From Arthrobacter gengyunqii (GTDB taxonomy: Bacteria > Actinomycetota > Actinomycetes > Actinomycetales > Micrococcaceae): a DNA stretch of 64,000 nucleotides. The stretch is from NCBI RefSeq assembly GCF_023022985.1, contig NZ_CP095461.1, positions 3,596,001-3,660,000 of the forward strand, written 5' to 3'. A model generated the notes under the pieces. The model did not search any database. It was given only the letters and a program-made list of their open reading frames with translations, and was not told the origin of the DNA. Shown one piece after another: positions 58,415 to 64,000 of the stretch. Made by a program: the position numbers and the translations under genes. The stretch's first letter is position 1; every line of letters begins with the position of its first letter.

Positions 58415-60097
58415 CTACCTCGCGCGGACGACTCGCTTTTCATCCCAGACCGGAGTCTCGGATTCGTAGACCTTCCCGTCGGAGCCGAACACCAGAAAGC
58501 GGTCGAAGCTGCGGGCAAACCAGCGGTCGTGGGTGACGGCGAGGACGGTTCCTTCGAACGCCTCGATGGCCTTTTCCAAGGCTTCGGCGGAGTGCAGGTC
58601 CAGGTTGTCGGTGGGCTCATCCAGCAGCAGCAGCGTGGCGCCGGAGAGTTCCAGCAGCAGGATCTGCAGCCGCGCCTGCTGCCCGCCCGAAAGCGAATCG
58701 TATTTCTGCTCGGAGGACGCCGCCAGGCCGTAGCGGTCCAGGGCTCCCGCCGCAGCTTCGCGGCCCAGTCCGGACCGGTGCTCGTCGCCGCGGTGCAGGA
58801 TGTCCAGCAGGGTTTTGCCAAGCAGGTCCGGGCGCATCATGGTCTGGGCGAAGAACCCCGGCCGGATCCGGGCGCCCAGCTTGACCGATCCCTCATGCGG
58901 AACCGGGGCAATCTCCACCTCGGAGACCGGCTCGTGTTCCTTGTCCGGGTCGGTGCCGCCCAGGGCCAGCAGCCGCAGGAAGTGGGACTTGCCGGACCCG
59001 TTGGAGCCGAGCACGCCCACCCGGTCGCCAAACCAGATTTCCGTGCTGAAGGGCTTCATCAGCCCGGTGAGCTCCAGCTTCTGCGCCACGACGGCGCGCT
59101 TGGCGGTCCGTCCGCCGCGCAGCCGCATCTTCACGTTCTGCTCGATCGGCAGCGCCTCCGGCGGGCCTGCCTCGAGGAACTTCGCCAGGCGGGTCTGGGC
59201 GGCCTGATAGCGGTTGGCCATGTCGGAGCGGAACGCCGCCTTGTTCTTGTACATGTTCACAAGCTCTTTAAGCTTGAGGTGCTCCTCATCCCAGCGCCGG
59301 CGCAGTTCCTCGAACCGGGCGTTGCGGTCCTCGCGCGCCGTGACGTAGCTGCTGAATCCGCCGCCGTGGATCCAGGCCGATGCTCCGTTGATTCCCGGTT
59401 CCAAGGTGACGATGCGGGTGGCGGCGTTGTCCAGGAGTTCCCGGTCGTGGCTGACAAACAGTACGGATTTCTTGGACTCGGCCAATTTGGCTTCCAGCCA
59501 GCGCTTGCCGGGAACGTCCAGGTAGTTATCCGGTTCGTCCAGCAGCAGCAGCTCATCCGGACCGGAGAACAGTGCCTCCAGGACCAGGCGTTTCTGCTCG
59601 CCGCCGGAGAGCGTGGATGCCTTGCGGTACTGGGCCCGGTCAAAGGGCATGCCCAGCGCGGCCATGGTGACCTCATCCCAAACGGTCTCCTGCTCATAGC
59701 CGCCGGCATCTCCCCAGTCCGCGATGGCCTGGGCGTAGCGCATCTGGGTGGGTTCGTCGTCGTGCTCCATCATGGCCAGCTCGGCGTCGTCCACGGCTTT
59801 GGCGGCCGCGGCCAGCGCGGGCGGGGCGGCGGAGACCAAAAGGTCACGGACCGTGCTGTCGTCGCGGACCTGCCCGACGAACTGGCGCATGATGCCCATG
59901 GATCCGGACTTGGCCACCGTGCCTTCGTCTGCCTTGATGTCTTCGGCGATGATGCGCAGCAGCGTGGTCTTGCCGGTGCCGTTGGGGCCGATGAGGGCAG
60001 TCTTGTGCCCGTCCCCCACCTTGAAGCTGACGCCGTTAAGCAGCTGCCGGCCGTCGGAGAGGAAGTAGTCAATGTTGGATACGTCGAGGTGTGCCAC
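58415..60097 (-). CDS. ABC-F family ATPase (ribosome-associated)
   Basis: The 560-residue protein has two ABC domains and no membrane segment: Walker A GPNGTGKTT, LSGGEQKRLVLEALFSGPDE and LLLLDEPDNYLDV in domain 1, then the linker with basic residues. Walker A GSNGSGKSH, LSGGQQARLQILLLELSGAT and DEPTDNLDLHS are in domain 2. ABC-F proteins act on the ribosome, in translation control or antibiotic protection. A long interdomain linker would favour resistance, but length alone cannot decide. GGAGGATGG precedes the GTG. Confidence 0.87.
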   Translation of the reverse strand: MAHLDVSNIDYFLSDGRQLLNGVSFKVGDGHKTALIGPNGTGKTTLLRIIAEDIKADEGTVAKSGSMGIMRQFVGQVRDDSTVRDLLVSAAPPALAAAAKAVDDAELAMMEHDDEPTQMRYAQAIADWGDAGGYEQETVWDEVTMAALGMPFDRAQYRKASTLSGGEQKRLVLEALFSGPDELLLLDEPDNYLDVPGKRWLEAKLAESKKSVLFVSHDRELLDNAATRIVTLEPGINGASAWIHGGGFSSYVTAREDRNARFEELRRRWDEEHLKLKELVNMYKNKAAFRSDMANRYQAAQTRLAKFLEAGPPEALPIEQNVKMRLRGGRTAKRAVVAQKLELTGLMKPFSTEIWFGDRVGVLGSNGSGKSHFLRLLALGGTDPDKEHEPVSEVEIAPVPHEGSVKLGARIRPGFFAQTMMRPDLLGKTLLDILHRGDEHRSGLGREAAAGALDRYGLAASSEQKYDSLSGGQQARLQILLLELSGATLLLLDEPTDNLDLHSAEALEKAIEAFEGTVLAVTHDRWFARSFDRFLVFGSDGKVYESETPVWDEKRVVRAR

Positions 60098-60217
60098 GCT
60101 TCCATCCTCCCATCCGCTGCGGGTGGGATGGACAGCCGTCGCAGGGACCTGCCTACGATGAAGACCGCGTGTTCCCGGACGGGGCACCGCAGTACCACCA
60201 CCCAACGAGGAGCGATC

Positions 60218-60538
60218 ATGATCTTCATTACCGTCAAATTCAATGTCAAGCCCGAATGGGTGGACCGCTGGCCGGAACTGACCAAAGATTTCACCGCCGC
60301 CACCCGTGCCGAGCCCGGCAACCTGTGGTTCGACTGGTCCCGCAGCCTGGAAAACCCCAACGAGTTTGTCCTCGTGGAGGCTTTCAAGGACGACGCCGCT
60401 GAGGCTCACGTGGGCAGCGATCACTTCCAGCAGGCCATGAAGGACATGGTCCAGGCGCTGGTGGAGACCCCGCAGATCATCAACACCGTCATTGAGGGCG
60501 ATGAGTGGTCGCGGATGGGTGAACTGACCGTCGAATAG
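60218..60538 (+). CDS. Antibiotic biosynthesis monooxygenase (ABM) domain protein
   Basis: The 106-residue ferredoxin-like protein starts MIFITVKFNVKPEWVDRWPE. It has GNLWFDWSRSLENPNEFVLV and EAFKDDAAEAHVGSDHFQQA, the ABM fold shared by quinol monooxygenases, heme-degrading and aldehyde-processing relatives. Substrate and reaction cannot be deduced. CGAGGAG precedes the ATG. It is divergent from the ABC-F gene. Confidence 0.83.
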   Translation: MIFITVKFNVKPEWVDRWPELTKDFTAATRAEPGNLWFDWSRSLENPNEFVLVEAFKDDAAEAHVGSDHFQQAMKDMVQALVETPQIINTVIEGDEWSRMGELTVE

Positions 60539-60569
60539 CGGCGACCGCCCCCGGGGCAGGGGGCCGGAC

Positions 60570-60839
60570 CTACTTGGTTTCCAGCGTGTAGCCGGCCCGG
60601 GTCAGCATTTTCCGCAGGTCCACGACGGTCTGCTCGTCAATGTCCTTGCCCCGGGGCGGCTCAATAAAGTCCTTTTCACCGGCCAGGGTGACTTCATACT
60701 TGCCGTTGTGCTCCCTGGTGGTGTCAGCCACTTCGTCCAGCAGCGAGCGGACCCTCTTCCACTCGATGTTTGAACTGGTGGGATGCCGCAGGATCTGGTC
60801 CAGGGTGTCACGGTGATGGTTGTTCAGGTGCTTGGTCAT
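60570..60839 (-). CDS. Small HicA-like protein, no HicB partner
   Basis: The 89-residue protein has AGGAGG before the ATG. It starts MTKHLNNHHRDTLDQILRHP and has WKRVRSLLDEVADTTREHNG, then EPPRGKDIDEQTVVDLRKML, similar to actinobacterial HicA-type mRNA interferases. The HicA catalytic histidine (usually in a GSH motif) cannot be assigned confidently. No HicB antitoxin is adjacent, so it may be a chromosomal housekeeping relative rather than a toxin. Confidence 0.55.
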   Translation of the reverse strand: MTKHLNNHHRDTLDQILRHPTSSNIEWKRVRSLLDEVADTTREHNGKYEVTLAGEKDFIEPPRGKDIDEQTVVDLRKMLTRAGYTLETK

Positions 60840-60918
60840 CGGTAAACCTCCTGGCTCCAGTTCGCCACGCCGGAGTGCGGAGCGCAAGGGATGCACCGGC
60901 CTCCGGGGGCCGCCGGCC

Positions 60919-62223
60919 TCAGTTCCCGCGGGCGCCGATGACAAACCTGCGGATTCTCCGGGGCACCAGGTGGGCCAGCTGCGGGGCCAGCGTACGCGAC
61001 CCGGCTTCCACCACCACTCCCCAGCCGGCCATGACCAGGAACGTCCACCACGCGGGGCCGACGATTCCGGCTCCCGGACCCGAGGCATTGCCGCCGGCGA
61101 TGCCCTGTCCGGCCGCCACCAGGCTGAGGATCTGCAGTGCCGCACCCCCAAGACCGAAGACCACAGGCAGGGTCAGCCACGCCCGGCGGCCGTGCGGCTC
61201 CTTCCGGCCACGGCTGAGGAACCAGAAAACGGACGCAGCAGCGGCCAGCAGCAGCCCCAGGACTCCGACGGCGGCACTCGCCCACATGGGCAGGTTTCCC
61301 ACGGTCAGCGGATAATCTCCCGGCAGGGGCAGTCCCAAGTTTGCGACCGCGGAGAGATGGCCGGCGGCGAAGGCCCAGGCCGACGCCGTGGGCAGCCAGA
61401 GCGGCGCGGCGAAGGCCACGGCTGCTCCGCCGTGCAGCAGTGCAGTGATAAACAGTGCTGTTCCGACTGCGAAGGTGTAGGCGAGATAGTGGCAGCCGGT
61501 GACGCGCAGCGCTGCCCGAAGACCCGGAAGGGCTGCCTCAGCCCGCCCGATCCAGCGGAGGCCTGTGCCGGCCTCACATTTGCGTCCCGCCCAGCTGGCC
61601 GCCGTTCCCAGCAACACGGCACCGGCCACCAGGCTCGGCGAGGCAGCCGTCAGGAAGGCGGCACCGTCGTCGGTGGTTCCGCGCAGTGAAACCAGCAGGC
61701 TCAGCGACACGGAAACCGCTGCCAGCGCCAGCCCGGTGACACCCGCATAGAGCCAGCGGAGCCCGTCGGATTCCAGTGCGGATTTCCGTTCCGCCCGGCG
61801 GCCGAGGCGCCACAGCGACGTCGTTGCCACAGCAGTGAGCAGCAGGGGAAGGGCGCCCACCCACACGCTCACCAGCGGGGCACCAAGGCTCGCATAGGCT
61901 GTGGAGGACACGGTCAGGACCGTTGTTCCGCCCAACGCCATGGCGGCCAGGAAAAACGGATAGATGGCCAGCGCCGAGGGGCCGTCAAGCCGCGCGCCCA
62001 TGCTGCCGGCCGAATCATTCATCACGTTCAGCGCGCCGGCTCCGCCCAGGAAAAAGCCCAGAACCACCAGCGCCATGGTCACGAGGGCGGCACCCACGGT
62101 CAAGCCGTAGGCAATCAGCGCGGACTGCACCGCCAGCCACCAGCGCGGACTGCTGCTCGCGGGCGGGGACGGCAGAGCAAGGGTATCCGGACCTGCCGGC
62201 TTTCCGTTGTCCTGGTTATGCAT
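60919..62223 (-). CDS. Large multi-helix membrane protein of unknown function
   Basis: The 434-residue protein has a short polar N terminus and about ten to twelve hydrophobic segments, rich in Ala, Gly, Leu and Val, with no recognised motif (the only cysteines are near 215 and 244). The last cytosolic segment is basic (HLVPRRIRRFVIGARGN). Gene structure and composition are normal for this genome. I do not recognise the family. Confidence 0.6.
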   Translation of the reverse strand: MHNQDNGKPAGPDTLALPSPPASSSPRWWLAVQSALIAYGLTVGAALVTMALVVLGFFLGGAGALNVMNDSAGSMGARLDGPSALAIYPFFLAAMALGGTTVLTVSSTAYASLGAPLVSVWVGALPLLLTAVATTSLWRLGRRAERKSALESDGLRWLYAGVTGLALAAVSVSLSLLVSLRGTTDDGAAFLTAASPSLVAGAVLLGTAASWAGRKCEAGTGLRWIGRAEAALPGLRAALRVTGCHYLAYTFAVGTALFITALLHGGAAVAFAAPLWLPTASAWAFAAGHLSAVANLGLPLPGDYPLTVGNLPMWASAAVGVLGLLLAAAASVFWFLSRGRKEPHGRRAWLTLPVVFGLGGAALQILSLVAAGQGIAGGNASGPGAGIVGPAWWTFLVMAGWGVVVEAGSRTLAPQLAHLVPRRIRRFVIGARGN

Positions 62224-62345
62224 CCATTCCCCCTGCAGAGCGTGAGCGGCGTTGCGCCGGATTCAAACATACAAGCTTCCGGCGGCGTCCTTTTCCGACC
62301 GGTTCCCTTCCAAAGCCCACAGCCCGTCCGGTTCCTTCTCTCCTC

Positions 62346-63791
62346 CTAGCCGTCAATCCCCAGATCCGGCAGCTGAAGGCCGTACCCGCGGCGCAGCGCG
62401 AGCTCTGCGGCGTGGTAGCCGCCCATGCCGTGCACTCCGGGTCCGGGCGGCGTGGACGCCGAGCAGAGGAAGACGCCCGGCACCGGAGTCTGCCACGGAT
62501 TCACCGCCGGCACGGGGCGCGCCGCCATCTGCCACAGGTTCACGGCGCCGCCGCCAAAGTCCCCGCCCACATAGTTTTCGTTGTACCGTTCCAGGTCCGC
62601 CGCCGTCGTCACCTGCGAGCGCACGACGACGTCGCGGAAGCCGGGTGCGAAGCGTTCAATCTGCGCGGTGACGGCTTCGGTCATGTCCACCGTGGAACCG
62701 GCCGGAACGTGGCAGTAGGTCCACAGAATGTGGCGGCCCGCCGGTGCCCGGGACCGGTCAAAGCTGCTCGGCTGGGACAGCAGGACGTAGGGTTTCTCCG
62801 GATGCGTTCCGGCTGCCACCTGCGCCTCCGCCGCCGCAAGCTCGGCGCGGCGTCCGCCCAGATGCACCGTGCCGGCCCGGCCCACGTCCCCGTTGGCCCA
62901 CGGCACCGGCCCGGAGAGGATGAAGTCCACTTTGCAGGCCGCGTTGCCGTACCGGAACCGCTCCAGGGCCCCCGCATAAGCACCCGGCAGTTCCGGTCCG
63001 GCCAGCTCCAGCAGGGTCCGGGGAGAAACGTCGAGCAGGACTGTCTTGGAGCTGCGGACCTCGTCCAGCGAGGACACCCGGTGGTCCGTGACCAGCTCGC
63101 CGCCGTGCGCCTGCAGGTCACGGACCATGGCATCGGCGATGGTCTGGGATCCGCCCTCGGGCACCGGCCAGCCCACGGTGTGGGCGAGCAGTGACAGCAG
63201 CAGGCCGCCGCCCGCCGAGGGCAGCGAGGGCATGCGCCCCACCGGATGAGCCGCTACGCCGGTGAGCAGTGCAGGTGCCTTGTCCGCGGAGAACCGCCGG
63301 TTCCACAGCGGGGTGCCCTGATCCAGGGCGGCCCGGCCAAAGGCCAGCGCTGCCGCCGGATGGCGGTAGCCCCGGATCAGCGGCGACATCAACAAATCGG
63401 TGATTGCTTCGCTGCGCTGCACCAGCGGGGCCAGCAGATTCCGGAAGGCGGGTCCGTCCGGACCCAGTCCCTCGACGGTGCGTTCCAGGTCCTTGTAGGC
63501 CAGTCCGGCGTCGCCTCCGTCCAGGGGATGTGCGTAGGAGATCTCCGGCACCGTGAGCTTGATCCGTTCGGCCAAGTCAAAGGCGCGGAAGAAGGGGGAT
63601 GCCAGGGCCATGGGATGCACGGCCGAGCACACATCGTACCGGTGTCCGGGTTCCAGCAGCTCCTTGGTGCGGCTGCCGCCGCCGGCGGTGGCTCCGGCTT
63701 CAAAGACCCGTACCGACAGCCCGGCGCGGGCCATGATGACGGCCGCTGCCAGTCCGTTGGGTCCGGCGCCGACCACTGACACCTCGGTCAT
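62346..63791 (-). CDS. Phytoene desaturase-like FAD/NAD(P)-dependent oxidoreductase
   Basis: The 481-residue flavoprotein starts MTEVSVVGAGPNGLAAAVIM, the FAD-binding Rossmann motif, then FEAGATAGGGSRTKELLEPG. The middle is helical, and the end has a second FAD contact (GVFLCSASTPPGPGVHGMGG). This fold covers carotenoid desaturases, isomerases and phytoene-desaturase-like retinol saturases. No phytoene synthase gene is adjacent. Its start overlaps the stop of the upstream partial gene (ATGA), so they form an operon. Confidence 0.82.
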   Translation of the reverse strand: MTEVSVVGAGPNGLAAAVIMARAGLSVRVFEAGATAGGGSRTKELLEPGHRYDVCSAVHPMALASPFFRAFDLAERIKLTVPEISYAHPLDGGDAGLAYKDLERTVEGLGPDGPAFRNLLAPLVQRSEAITDLLMSPLIRGYRHPAAALAFGRAALDQGTPLWNRRFSADKAPALLTGVAAHPVGRMPSLPSAGGGLLLSLLAHTVGWPVPEGGSQTIADAMVRDLQAHGGELVTDHRVSSLDEVRSSKTVLLDVSPRTLLELAGPELPGAYAGALERFRYGNAACKVDFILSGPVPWANGDVGRAGTVHLGGRRAELAAAEAQVAAGTHPEKPYVLLSQPSSFDRSRAPAGRHILWTYCHVPAGSTVDMTEAVTAQIERFAPGFRDVVVRSQVTTAADLERYNENYVGGDFGGGAVNLWQMAARPVPAVNPWQTPVPGVFLCSASTPPGPGVHGMGGYHAAELALRRGYGLQLPDLGIDG

Positions 63792-64000
63792 GGCGTTCCT
63801 GCTTCCTCGATCGTGGCTGTCGGCCTCCGGCGGCGGAGCCGGAACCGGTCCGGCGCGTGGTCAAAGGGCCCGCCCTGCGGATCATCGATGCCCAGGCGCC
63901 GCACCGGGTCACGCGCCGGCACCAGGATGTCGCTGGCCACTTGGGCCATCAGCCACGCCGTGGCCAGGACGTGGCCGGCCACGGCCCACACGTAGTAAGG
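63788..64000 (-). CDS. C-terminal part of an unidentified gene (5' end outside window)
   Basis: Seventy codons plus the stop are visible, reading YYVWAVAGHVLATAWLMAQV then ASDILVPARDPVRRLGIDDP and a basic end. The first part may be a membrane helix. The stop overlaps the oxidoreductase start, so the two are coupled. I cannot name it. Confidence 0.5.
   Translation of the reverse strand, partial: PYYVWAVAGHVLATAWLMAQVASDILVPARDPVRRLGIDDPQGGPFDHAPDRFRLRRRRPTATIEEAGTP

Noticed and set aside
58379-60538. A 719-codon plus-strand frame that includes the ABM protein
   Set aside because: Only the last 106 codons (from 60218) are real; the rest is antisense to the ABC-F gene.

Overview
The window is about two-thirds G+C, with short intergenic gaps, frequent GTG and TTG starts and many 4-base ATGA/GTGA gene overlaps. 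Its genes point to an actinobacterium of the Micrococcaceae, most likely Arthrobacter or a close relative: PGPGW membrane protein, CGNR regulator, a DUF4031-HD fusion, a secreted Rpf-like LysM protein, and the rpsF-ssb-rpsR-rplI then dnaB order. It looks like chromosome. I found no tRNA, rRNA, insertion sequence, prophage or CRISPR array. All assignments were made by eye from protein motifs.

Layout. 0-6.8 kb is a catabolic cluster: end of a GntR regulator, VAO/PCMH-type FAD oxidase, LysR regulator, LLM flavin monooxygenase, MHS symporter and extradiol (VOC) dioxygenase. 7-13.2 kb holds an HSL-type esterase, a zinc-finger/HTH protein divergent from an MFS exporter with two strong dyads between them, small membrane proteins, and a MarR regulator divergent from a Bcr/CflA exporter. 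13.2-15.5 kb is an accessory patch with an LPD29-like protein, an unexplained 670-bp gap, and a stand-alone lantibiotic dehydratase C-terminal (SpaB_C, thiopeptide-type) protein. 15.8-19.2 kb has an AI-2E family permease, a lone PstS lipoprotein and a DUF1304 protein. 19.2-22 kb is an alkylation-repair operon, ECF sigma - ogt - alkB - alkA, in which alkA is frameshifted. 22.3-28 kb has a SulP transporter divergent from a run of four overlapping glycosyltransferase genes. 28-31.5 kb has an acyl-CoA ligase and an EamA transporter divergent from a CGNR regulator.

31.5-35.1 kb encodes a sortase-anchored, three-Ig-domain S1 serine protease, followed by a lipoprotein that looks like an orphan protease pro-domain. 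35-43 kb has small membrane proteins, MATE and MFS exporters, DUF4031-HD, a BNR propeller/MoaD pair and an Rpf-LysM protein. 43-45 kb is a KimA-type potassium transporter. 45-50 kb is the dnaB and rplI-rpsR-ssb-rpsF housekeeping block, with a DnaA-box cluster upstream of dnaB. 50-60 kb is a long minus-strand block: aminopeptidase, two duplicated ABC-2 modules, a DrrAB-type exporter, an MFS protein and an ABC-F protein. 60-64 kb has a monooxygenase-like protein, a HicA-like small protein, a large membrane protein and a phytoene-desaturase-like oxidoreductase.

The most interesting points are the lone SpaB_C gene with a Cys-rich-tailed neighbour, the orphan pro-domain lipoprotein beside the wall-anchored protease, the DnaA-box cluster away from dnaA, the four-glycosyltransferase operon, and the ECF-headed alkylation operon with a broken alkA.
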